The notes under the pieces are model-generated. The model made no database searches, was not told where the DNA came from, and was given only the letters and a program-made list of their open reading frames with translations. From UBA1351 sp963677625 (GTDB taxonomy: Bacteria; Bacillota; Clostridia; Lachnospirales; Vallitaleaceae), in contig CAXXSW010000002.1 in NCBI GenBank assembly GCA_963677625.2, forward strand, positions 124,001 to 188,000: 64,000 nt of DNA, given 5' to 3'. Each line of letters begins with the position of its first letter. Position 1 is the first letter of the stretch. Of the stretch, positions 36,379 through 44,164 are shown piece after piece. A program made the translations under genes and the position numbers.

Positions 36379-36412
36379 AAAGTGTAGACAAAGTCGACAC
36401 TTTCTTTTTTTT
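36379..36412 (+). terminator. Terminator after the TetR gene
   Basis: AAAGTGTAGAC (36379-36389) pairs with GTCGACACTTT (36393-36403), with one mismatch, across a 3-base loop and is followed by C and eight T residues. It separates the TetR gene from the next operon. Confidence 0.85.
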
Positions 36413-36453
36413 GTCTATTGTTACAAGTTTAACACAAAGATACAATTATTATA

Positions 36454-36468
36454 TGGGATTTAATCCCA
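36454..36468. promoter_or_regulatory. 15-base palindrome, candidate TetR operator
   Basis: TGGGATT-T-AATCCCA is perfectly palindromic around one base and lies 22 bases before the start of the membrane-protein gene, downstream of a plausible promoter (TTGTCT at 36411, TACAAT near 36441). Size and position fit a TetR-family operator; as RNA it could also form a hairpin near the ribosome site. Confidence 0.5.
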
Positions 36469-36489
36469 ATCAGAAATGGGAGGAAGAAT

Positions 36490-37470
36490 ATGTTCACATT
36501 TAATTATGCAGAAGGAGCAAGCCTTGTAACCGGATGGGGAGTTTGGATTTTGGTTTTAGTCTTGCTCTTCGGATTCAATGAAGTGGCAAGACGTTTCAAA
36601 TGGATTGGTTTTTTTAGTTTTGTCATCTTGCCAACAATTTTAACGCTTATTTGGTTTACTAGTCTCAAAGGAAAGATTTATACGGATTGGTTTCATCTGG
36701 CTAAGGTTTATTCATCAACAGCCGGTTGTATTGGATTTTGGGCAATCCGACACGCTAAGTTTACATCTAAGAAAACAGGAAAAATATGGAGGCTGGCTGA
36801 TAAGAAGTGGGCGCTGTGTTTTCCACCCCTTATATTGAGCATTAATATTTTGGAAGCTGTTGTAAGGGATTTTGAAGTTGGATTGAATTATGCCGGAGGG
36901 GGTATATTATCTGATGAAGCCATGTATGTACTGGGAGGTTCCTGGAACTTTATGAACGGAGTGGCAGGTATATTGAATATTATTGCCATTACAGGTTGGA
37001 TGGGTATTGTTATCCGTAAAAAGACATCAAAAGATACATCTATGGATATGCTGTGGCCTGATATGCTTTGGTTCTGGATTATTGCCTATGATATTTGGAA
37101 TTTTGCTTATACTTATAATTGTTTACCTGGACACGCTTGGTATGCAGGTTTTGCCTTACTTTTAGCACCAACCCTTTGTTCATTCACTCTTGGAAAAGGT
37201 GCTTGGCTTCAACATAGGGCACAGACCCTTGCTATTTGGTGTATGTTTGCACAGACTTTTCCTGCTTTTCAGGATGAAGGTATGTTTATGGTGGAATCAA
37301 CCTATAAGCCAACAATCATGTTAGCAGTCAGCGCTTTAGCCCTAACAGCAAATGTGGCAGTCATAGTCTATATGTTTACTAAGATATGGAAGACAAAACG
37401 TAATCCATATAGAGGTGAGCTCTATACAGACTTACCACACTATCTTGAAGTTCGTGCTATGGCTGAATAA
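36490..37470 (+). CDS. Multi-pass membrane protein, DUF5692-like
   Basis: 326 residues; GGGAGGAAGAAT precedes the ATG. About eight membrane helices, unusually rich in Trp (for example WGVWILVLVLLFGFNEVARR, LWPDMLWFWIIAYDIWNFAY, YNCLPGHAWYAGFALLLAP). I believe it matches DUF5692, without certainty. Function unknown. It is first in an operon with HypB, a large Fe-S/FAD oxidoreductase and HypA, and could be the membrane partner of a nickel-dependent or redox process served by them. Confidence 0.65.
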   Translation: MFTFNYAEGASLVTGWGVWILVLVLLFGFNEVARRFKWIGFFSFVILPTILTLIWFTSLKGKIYTDWFHLAKVYSSTAGCIGFWAIRHAKFTSKKTGKIWRLADKKWALCFPPLILSINILEAVVRDFEVGLNYAGGGILSDEAMYVLGGSWNFMNGVAGILNIIAITGWMGIVIRKKTSKDTSMDMLWPDMLWFWIIAYDIWNFAYTYNCLPGHAWYAGFALLLAPTLCSFTLGKGAWLQHRAQTLAIWCMFAQTFPAFQDEGMFMVESTYKPTIMLAVSALALTANVAVIVYMFTKIWKTKRNPYRGELYTDLPHYLEVRAMAE

Positions 37471-37496
37471 AGAAATATATAAGAGAGAGGTTAAAC

Positions 37497-38159
37497 ATGT
37501 ACAAAGTTATTGAAATTAAAGAAAGTGTATTTGAAGACAACAATCAAAGAGCAGAGCTTTTGCGTTCTGAACTTAAAAAAGATAAAACTTTTTTATTGAA
37601 CCTAATGTCATCACCAGGATCAGGTAAAACCACAACCCTTGTGCAGACACTGCCAAAACTTAAGCAAGACCTTAAAATTGGCGTTATGGAAGCTGATATT
37701 GATTCAGATGTTGATGCAAATACCATTTCCAAAACTGGAGTCAAGGTCATTCAACTACACACAGGTGGTATGTGCCATCTGGATGCAGACATGACGAGAC
37801 AGGGACTTGATGCCCTAGACAGGGAAGGACTGGATTTGGTTATTCTTGAAAATGTAGGAAACTTGGTCTGTCCTGCTGAGTTTGACACAGGATCATCTAA
37901 AAACGTTATGATCCTTAGTGTGCCTGAAGGTGATGACAAACCTCTTAAATATCCACTGATGTTTTCTATTGCAGATATTGTATTAATTAATAAGATCGAT
38001 ATGCTTCCACATTTTGACTTTGACTTGCAAGCAGTAGAAGAAAGGGCAAAGAAGCTCAATCCTAATGTAAAGGTTATACCTATATCTGCCAGAACTGGTC
38101 AAGGTATTGAAGAATGGGCCCAGTGGCTGAAAAATCAAGTTTTAGAATGGAAAAAGTAA
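37497..38159 (+). CDS. hypB: HypB-type nickel-insertion GTPase
   Basis: 220 residues. P-loop LMSSPGSGKTTT (38-46), MEADIDSDVDA, metal site GGMCHLDADM with Cys93-His94, DLVILENVGNLVCPAEFD, LINKIDML (GTP specificity) and ISARTGQG. It lacks the N-terminal CxxCGC and any His-rich tail, so it is a minimal form relying on one metal site. HypB together with HypA delivers Ni to [NiFe] hydrogenase or urease. No hydrogenase, urease or HypCDEF gene is present here, so the client enzyme is unknown. Confidence 0.93.
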   Translation: MYKVIEIKESVFEDNNQRAELLRSELKKDKTFLLNLMSSPGSGKTTTLVQTLPKLKQDLKIGVMEADIDSDVDANTISKTGVKVIQLHTGGMCHLDADMTRQGLDALDREGLDLVILENVGNLVCPAEFDTGSSKNVMILSVPEGDDKPLKYPLMFSIADIVLINKIDMLPHFDFDLQAVEERAKKLNPNVKVIPISARTGQGIEEWAQWLKNQVLEWKK

Positions 38160-38232
38160 TGAGACTCATATTCGTAGTGTAAAAATGGAATTAAAAGATG
38201 AGTATAACTAAAATATGAGGAAGGAATAGACA

Positions 38233-40902
38233 ATGGTAAAAAAGAATGTGTTGGCTTTAGCCAATAAAATAAATGCAGGCCTTACAGGTGGTGTGATTAA
38301 GGTAAAGCCAACAGACCCGGAATATAGGATACTTGAACCGGTAACGACAGATGAAATGGCAGGAGTTGCCCTTCACCTTGAAATCAGAAAATCGAAAAGT
38401 GTAGAAGAAGTATCTAAAAAGTGTGGTAAATCACCTGAGGAAGTAGAAGAAATCCTTAATAAAATGGCTATTGATGGTTCCGTTAAGTATGAAAATGAAG
38501 ACGGGAAAAAAATGTATTTTCTTGAGCTATATGTTCCTGGTGTTATGGAGTATATGGTTGCAAACAAGGAAAATGTAAGCAAGTACCCAGTAATTGCAGA
38601 ATGTTTTGAAGAGTATACAAGAAAGCTGGGTCCTGTTCTTGCTGGTAATCTTCCTGTAGGTATGGGCGTTATGAGGGTTATTCCTATTGAGACTGCTATT
38701 GAAGGTGAAGTGAAAAAGGCTACTTATGAGGAAATAACTTATCTGCTTGATAAACATGATGTTTTTTCCGCAGCAGACTGTGCTTGTAGAACTTCCATGC
38801 AAGTTATAGGAGAAGGCTGTGGACACAGTATCAAAGATATGTGTATCCAATTAGGTCCGGCAGCAGAATTTTACATAAAAACTGGACGTGGACGTCAAAT
38901 CACAAGGGAAGAAGCAGTCGCTATCTGTCAACAAGCGGAAAGGGAGGGAATGGTTCACTCGATTCCAAATCTTTCAGGTCCGGGAAATGCCTTGGCTATC
39001 TGTAATTGCTGTGGATGTTCCTGTTTCGGTTTAAGAAATGCAACGATGTATAAAAATCCTGATTTTTCTAGGTCTAATTATACAGCAGTTGTTGACAAGG
39101 ATAAATGTGTCGCCTGTGGTGAGTGTGTGGAAAACTGTCAGGTCAATGCCTTAACTTTAGGTGAAAAACTGTGTGGAGACGCAAAATCTTATGTGAAAGA
39201 GACAGGTGATACCCCAAGAGATACTAAGTGGGGACCGGACAAATGGGACTTGGATTATAGGACAAGGACTTTTGTTGAGGAAACCGGTACCAGTCCATGT
39301 AAGTCTGAATGTCCAGCTCACATTGGTATTCAAGGCTATATTAAATTAGCTTCCCAAGGAAGATACAAGGAAGCTTTGGAACTTATAAAATTAGAAAATC
39401 CTTTCCCAGCAGTATGTGGCCGAATTTGTCCTAGAAAATGTGAGTCAGAATGTACAAGAGGTGATATTGACGAACCATTAGCTATTGATGAAATCAAAAA
39501 GTTTATTGCTGACCAGGATCTTGAGGCTGACCACCGTTTTGTACCGGTCAAAAGTCCTGACAAGGGTATTAAGATTGCTGTTATCGGTGCTGGTCCAGCT
39601 GGCTTGTCCTGTGCTTATTACTTGGCGAAAGACGGTTATCAGGTATGTGTTTTTGAAAAACAAAAAGTCCTAGGTGGTATGTTAACCCTTGGAATTCCAT
39701 CTTTTAGATTAGGTAAAGATATTATTAATTCTGAGATCGAAGTGCTGAGAGAACTTGGAGTGGAATTTAAAACAGGTATTGAAGTTGGCAAGGATATAAG
39801 CCTTAATGACCTTCGTAAAAAGGGATTTAAAGCCTTTTATATGGCTGTAGGAGCACAAGCTGGTAGAGGTCTTGGCCTTGAAGGTGAAGAGCATGAGGAC
39901 CTTATGACTGGTGTTGATTTTCTTAGAAAGGTTAATCTACAGGAAGACTTATCTTTTACAGGTAGGACCCTTGTTATCGGTGGTGGTAATGTAGCTATTG
40001 ATGTAGCCAGAACTGCTATAAGAATTGGTTCACAGGAAACTACGATGTTATGTCTGGAAAGCAGAGAGGAAATGCCTGCCCTTGAAGAGGAAATTGAAGA
40101 GGCCTTAGGTGAAGATATCGCTATTGATAATGGATGGGGGCCAAAGGCAATTGTTATAGAGGATGGTAAGCTTATTGGCGTCGAGTTTAAGAAATGCGTA
40201 TCTGTATTTAATGAGGAAGGAAGGTTTTCTCCAGTCTTTGATGAGACAGTAACAAAGGTGGTTAAAGCCGATAAAGTTATCCTTTCTGTGGGTCAGAGCA
40301 TGGCCTGGGGGGATCTTCTTAAAGATTCAAAAATGGAACTAAACCCTAATAAGACCTTAAAAGTAGATTCCATAACATTCCAAACAGGAGAAGTGGATGT
40401 TTTTGCTGGTGGTGACGCCGTTACAGGACCTAAGTTCGCTATTGATGCCATTGCCCTTGGAAAACAAGGGGCTATATCCATTCATCGGTATGTAAATGAC
40501 TATAACCTTGACCTTAATAGACGCAGAGAATATCATTCCTTTGATAAGAATACCTTAAATCTGGATGGTTATGATTCTATTCCAAGACAACGTCCTATTC
40601 ATGTTGAGGGTCACAAGTCCAAAGAAACTTTTGTAGACCTTAGAGAAACATTTACTGAGGAACAGATGAAAGAAGAAACAGAACGTTGCTTGGGATGTGG
40701 AGCAACTATTGTAGACGAATTCCAATGCGTTGGTTGTGGTGTGTGTACAACCAAGTGTAAATTTGATGCCATTCATTTGGAACGTCGTTATGATAGTGCC
40801 GGAGTGGACTTTTCTGAAATGAAGATACCGGTTATAAAACATGCAGTTAAGCGTCAGGGTAAAATTGCAGTTAAAAATATTAAGCATCTTATAAAGAAAT
40901 AG
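38233..40902 (+). CDS. Large Fe-S/FAD/NAD(P) oxidoreductase (GltD-like core)
   Basis: 889 residues. Order: N-terminal winged-helix-like region (~35-100); a Cys-rich segment (CACRTSMQVIGEGCG near 183, CNCCGCSCFG near 257); a 4Fe-4S motif CVACGECVENC (292-302); the GltD-type Cys domain (CKSECPAHIGIQGYI, FPAVCGRICPRKCESEC, ~356-405); FAD site VIGAGPAGLSCAYYLA (~448); NAD(P) site VIGGGNVAIDVARTAIR (~583); and C-terminal CLGCGATIVDEFQCVGCGVC (~817-835). This matches NAD(P)H:acceptor oxidoreductases built on glutamate synthase small-subunit folds, moving electrons between NAD(P)H, FAD and several clusters. The partner is unknown; location between hypB and hypA links it to nickel metabolism or an unidentified redox enzyme. 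Confidence 0.85.
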   Translation: MVKKNVLALANKINAGLTGGVIKVKPTDPEYRILEPVTTDEMAGVALHLEIRKSKSVEEVSKKCGKSPEEVEEILNKMAIDGSVKYENEDGKKMYFLELYVPGVMEYMVANKENVSKYPVIAECFEEYTRKLGPVLAGNLPVGMGVMRVIPIETAIEGEVKKATYEEITYLLDKHDVFSAADCACRTSMQVIGEGCGHSIKDMCIQLGPAAEFYIKTGRGRQITREEAVAICQQAEREGMVHSIPNLSGPGNALAICNCCGCSCFGLRNATMYKNPDFSRSNYTAVVDKDKCVACGECVENCQVNALTLGEKLCGDAKSYVKETGDTPRDTKWGPDKWDLDYRTRTFVEETGTSPCKSECPAHIGIQGYIKLASQGRYKEALELIKLENPFPAVCGRICPRKCESECTRGDIDEPLAIDEIKKFIADQDLEADHRFVPVKSPDKGIKIAVIGAGPAGLSCAYYLAKDGYQVCVFEKQKVLGGMLTLGIPSFRLGKDIINSEIEVLRELGVEFKTGIEVGKDISLNDLRKKGFKAFYMAVGAQAGRGLGLEGEEHEDLMTGVDFLRKVNLQEDLSFTGRTLVIGGGNVAIDVARTAIRIGSQETTMLCLESREEMPALEEEIEEALGEDIAIDNGWGPKAIVIEDGKLIGVEFKKCVSVFNEEGRFSPVFDETVTKVVKADKVILSVGQSMAWGDLLKDSKMELNPNKTLKVDSITFQTGEVDVFAGGDAVTGPKFAIDAIALGKQGAISIHRYVNDYNLDLNRRREYHSFDKNTLNLDGYDSIPRQRPIHVEGHKSKETFVDLRETFTEEQMKEETERCLGCGATIVDEFQCVGCGVCTTKCKFDAIHLERRYDSAGVDFSEMKIPVIKHAVKRQGKIAVKNIKHLIKK

Positions 40903-40909
40903 GTGGACT

Positions 40910-41251
40910 ATGCATGAATTAGGAATCGTTCTTCAGATTGTTGAACGAATTGAGGCAGTGGCTAAGGAAAATAAGCTAGAAGAAATTCAGACCCTTGTCC
41001 TAGAAATCGGTGAACTGTCTTCCATGATTCCAAGGTATGTGGAAGCTTGTTATCCAATGGCAGTTGAAGGAACCATTCTTGAGGATACCGACTTGGTCAT
41101 AGAGGTTTTACCGGGAAATGGAAGGTGTAGAGCATGTGGGAGAGATTATAATTTACCTGCTATGAAGAATACCTGCCCTGACTGTGGATGTCAAGAGTTC
41201 ATTGTTTTATCCGGTAAGGAGTTTAATATTAAAGAAATTGTGGCCTGCTAG
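40910..41251 (+). CDS. hypA: HypA-type nickel metallochaperone
   Basis: 113 residues. It starts MHE, whose His2 is the nickel ligand in HypA, and carries the structural zinc site as Cys73-x2-Cys76 and Cys89-x2-Cys92 (CRACGRDY ... CPDCGCQEF). Length is normal. It begins 7 bases after the oxidoreductase, completing a four-gene operon with HypB but without any other hydrogenase maturation gene. Confidence 0.94.
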   Translation: MHELGIVLQIVERIEAVAKENKLEEIQTLVLEIGELSSMIPRYVEACYPMAVEGTILEDTDLVIEVLPGNGRCRACGRDYNLPAMKNTCPDCGCQEFIVLSGKEFNIKEIVAC

Positions 41252-41268
41252 GCTATAAATAAGAGGAA

Positions 41269-41299
41269 GTCCAGGTTTATGTATTGGCCTGGATTTTTT
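41269..41299 (+). terminator. Terminator after hypA
   Basis: A short stem (GTCCAGG near 41269 with CCTGGAT ending 41294, one G-U pair) is followed by TTTTTTC. The stem is only 6-7 bp with a 12-base loop, so it is moderate in strength. Confidence 0.6.
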
Positions 41300-41362
41300 C
41301 ATTCTATAGGAAGGTTCTTTGTTCGGTTTTTAAATAGATGGGATTAAATGGTCTTTTTTCAT

Positions 41363-41390
41363 TTGCGTTTATTGGATTTTCCTTTATAAT
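41363..41390 (+). promoter_or_regulatory. pgi: Probable promoter of pgi
   Basis: TTGCGT (41363-41368) and TATAAT (41385-41390) are spaced by 16 bases, leaving a leader of about 105 bases before the start. The leader contains an imperfect inverted repeat around TTAAG...CTTAA but nothing recognisable as a riboswitch. Confidence 0.5.
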
Positions 41391-41502
41391 AGTAGTGAAG
41401 TAAAGATATAGTATAAAAATTAAGACACCCCAAGCTTGTGAGGCCTTAATTTAAAGAAAGAAGTATGATAGGATAGAATTTATTAAACAAAGGAGGATTG
41501 TA

Positions 41503-42840
41503 ATGAGTTTAAGTTTTGATTATTCAAACAGTGGCATATTAGAACATGAGGTCGCAGGTCTTGCGCCGCTTGTTCAAGCTGCACATAAAACATTACACGA
41601 TGGAACTGGACTTGGAAATGACTACTTAGGATGGGTGGATCTTCCAGTAAATTATGACAAAGATGAGTTTGACAGAGTAAAAGCGGCTGCTAAGAAGATT
41701 CAAGAAAAAGCGGATGTTCTTGTTGTTATCGGTATTGGTGGTTCCTACCTAGGTGCAAAAGCTGCTATTGAAGCCCTTAGTAACTCTTTTTATAATTTAC
41801 AGGATAAAGAAGAAAGAAAAGGCCCACAGGTTCTTTTTGCAGGACATACCATTAGTGGTACATACCTTAGCCAATTGGTTAAATTCCTTGAAGGTAAAGA
41901 CGTATGTTTAAATGTTATATCAAAGTCTGGCACAACAACTGAGCCGGGTATTGCTTTTAGAGTACTTAAAAAGATACTTGAAGAAAAATATGGCAAGGAT
42001 GAAGCTAAGTCAAGAATCTTTGCTACAACAGATAAGGCCCGTGGTGCTCTTCGTGAATTAGCCGACTCAGAAGGCTATGAAACTTTTGTTATTCCTGATG
42101 ATGTAGGTGGACGTTTCTCTGTATTAACTCCAGTTGGGCTTTTGCCAATTGCAGCAGCAGGTATCGATATCGATAAGATGATGGAAGGTGCAGCAGCAGC
42201 TAGAAAAGAATACGCCAATCCAAATGTGGAAGAAAATATCTGCTATAAGTATGCTGCTGTTCGAAATGCTCTTTATAATAGAGGTAAGTCAACTGAGATA
42301 TTAGTTGATTATGAACCAGCTATGTTCTTCGTAGCAGAATGGTGGAAACAATTATACGGTGAGTCAGAAGGTAAGGACAACAAGGGTATATTCCCAGCAG
42401 CTGTTCATAATTCAACTGACCTTCACTCAATGGGACAATATATCCAAGAAGGTAGAAGAAATATCTTTGAAACAGTGATTACAGTGAAGAATCCGATTGA
42501 AGATGTGATTATCGAAGAAGCTGAGGTGAATCTTGACGGCCTTAACTACCTTGCAGGTAAAGGTTTTAACTTTGTTAACGAAAAAGCCTTCCAAGGAACA
42601 TTGCTCGCTCATGTTGATGGAAATGTTCCTAATCTCGTTATCGATATGGAACAGTTAGATGAATTTGCTTTTGGTAAACTGATTTATTTCTTTGAAAAAG
42701 CTTGTGGTATCAGCGGATACTTACTGGGTGTTAATCCATTTAACCAACCAGGTGTTGAAGCTTATAAGAAGAACATGTTTGCTCTTCTTGGTAAGCCTGG
42801 CTTTGAAGACCTTCGTGAGGAACTTTTGAAGAAGCTTTAG
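41503..42840 (+). CDS. pgi: Glucose-6-phosphate isomerase
   Basis: 445 residues, the bacterial short form. AGGAGG lies 8 bases before the ATG. SIS-fold landmarks: VVIGIGGSYLGAKAAIEAL, VISKSGTTTEPGIAFRVLK, the DDVGGRFSVLTPVGLLP signature, the catalytic Glu segment DLHSMGQYIQEGRR and C-terminal GVNPFNQPGVEAYKKNMF with the active-site Lys. It interconverts glucose-6-phosphate and fructose-6-phosphate in glycolysis. Confidence 0.97.
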   Translation: MSLSFDYSNSGILEHEVAGLAPLVQAAHKTLHDGTGLGNDYLGWVDLPVNYDKDEFDRVKAAAKKIQEKADVLVVIGIGGSYLGAKAAIEALSNSFYNLQDKEERKGPQVLFAGHTISGTYLSQLVKFLEGKDVCLNVISKSGTTTEPGIAFRVLKKILEEKYGKDEAKSRIFATTDKARGALRELADSEGYETFVIPDDVGGRFSVLTPVGLLPIAAAGIDIDKMMEGAAAARKEYANPNVEENICYKYAAVRNALYNRGKSTEILVDYEPAMFFVAEWWKQLYGESEGKDNKGIFPAAVHNSTDLHSMGQYIQEGRRNIFETVITVKNPIEDVIIEEAEVNLDGLNYLAGKGFNFVNEKAFQGTLLAHVDGNVPNLVIDMEQLDEFAFGKLIYFFEKACGISGYLLGVNPFNQPGVEAYKKNMFALLGKPGFEDLREELLKKL

Positions 42841-42894
42841 AAGGGCCAATTTATAAAGGTAGAGAAACCCTTGATATATCCTTAGGAGGCTATA

Positions 42895-43914
42895 ATGATA
42901 ACTATATATGATATTGCAAAAAAGGCTGAGGTTTCAGCAGCAACTGTATCAAAGGTTTTTAACGATTATCATGAAGTTAGCAGGAAAACAAAGGATAAGG
43001 TGTTGAAGGTAGCTGATGAATTGGGGTATGTACCTAATCTAGCAGCTAGAAGTCTCAAGACAAACAAAAGTTATTTAGTTGGCGTTATTTTTTCTGCGGA
43101 GTTAGGGATAGGCTTAGAACATCAGCTTTTTTCACCTATACTAGAAGCATTTCGGAGACGGATTGGAAAGCTGGGTTATGATACGGTTTTCATTTCGAAA
43201 AATTTAGGTAATCGAGAAATTGGATACTTAGAACATGCAAAATATAGGAATGTTGATGGAGTATACATTATTGCTGCTTTGGCTGATGAGGTTACGGTTA
43301 ACCGAATCCTGGCTAGCCATATTCCGTGTGTAACATCAGATATTAAGTATAGTAAGACTGTTCAAGTAATCTCAGATAATTATAAGGCTGCTAAAGATGC
43401 TGTAAAATATCTTTATGATATGGGGCATAGAGAAATCGCCCATATTTCAGGACCTTCGGATATCTTGGCAGCAGTGGAAAGACGGGAAGGTTTTCTTGAG
43501 GGATTAAGACAAGTAGGGATTGAAAGTCAGGATTTTTATGAGATAGAAGCAGATGCCTTTACCTTTGAAGCGGCTTATAAGGCAACGGAATATTTTTTAA
43601 GTCGCTTTGATGAAAATTCTAGACCTACGGCAATATTTGTTGACGCTGATATCATGGCCGTTGCGGTTATGAAAGCTATTAGTTCAATAGGACTTAACGT
43701 TCCTCTAGATATATCGGTAATGGGCTTTGATGACATTGTATTTGCAAAGTATGTAACACCAGAACTTACGACTGTCAGTCAAGACAAAGAGCTTATTGGT
43801 ATAACGGTTGCCAATGTTCTCTATGAACAGATGAACCAAGGAGTTATTCATGAGGAAGTCACTAGAATTCCAACTAAAATTATTGAGAGAGCTTCCGTAA
43901 TGAGAAGAAAATGA
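42895..43914 (+). CDS. LacI-family transcriptional regulator
   Basis: 339 residues. N-terminal LacI HTH (TIYDIAKKAEVSAATVSKVFNDYHEVS) with hinge helix (NLAARSLKTNKS), then a periplasmic-binding-protein-like sensor domain (YLVGVIFSAELG, DGVYIIAALADE, ISGPSDILAAVERREGF, SVMGFDDIVFAKYVTPELTTV). It lies 54 bases after pgi on the same strand without a clear terminator. The effector is a sugar or sugar phosphate of unknown identity; it could regulate a distant sugar locus. Confidence 0.92.
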   Translation: MITIYDIAKKAEVSAATVSKVFNDYHEVSRKTKDKVLKVADELGYVPNLAARSLKTNKSYLVGVIFSAELGIGLEHQLFSPILEAFRRRIGKLGYDTVFISKNLGNREIGYLEHAKYRNVDGVYIIAALADEVTVNRILASHIPCVTSDIKYSKTVQVISDNYKAAKDAVKYLYDMGHREIAHISGPSDILAAVERREGFLEGLRQVGIESQDFYEIEADAFTFEAAYKATEYFLSRFDENSRPTAIFVDADIMAVAVMKAISSIGLNVPLDISVMGFDDIVFAKYVTPELTTVSQDKELIGITVANVLYEQMNQGVIHEEVTRIPTKIIERASVMRRK

Positions 43915-43952
43915 ATAAAGCATGCGATTTAATTTGATGTTTTAATAATGAT

Positions 43953-43984
43953 AAGCTTGTAGTCTTGGACTACAAGCTTTTTTT
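43953..43984 (+). terminator. Strong terminator after the LacI-family gene
   Basis: AAGCTTGTAGTC (43953-43964) pairs perfectly with GACTACAAGCTT (43968-43979) over a 3-base loop and is followed by TTTTT. It insulates the cas operon, which starts 180 bases further on. The rest of that gap is A/T rich, with a weak candidate promoter (TTGTAT 44056, TATAAG 44080). Confidence 0.92.
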
Positions 43985-44164
43985 CTTATATAGGATAGCG
44001 AAGGAGGTGAAGCTACTTTGTTTGATTAAGAAATAATGAATAAGTCCTAGCTGAATTGTATATTATTGTAAAAGAAAAATATAAGGAATATACTTAATAA
44101 TATGGACAGTTTAATTGGAAGTTGTAAATGATTATATAGGTGTAGATTTTAATGAGGGAACTAA

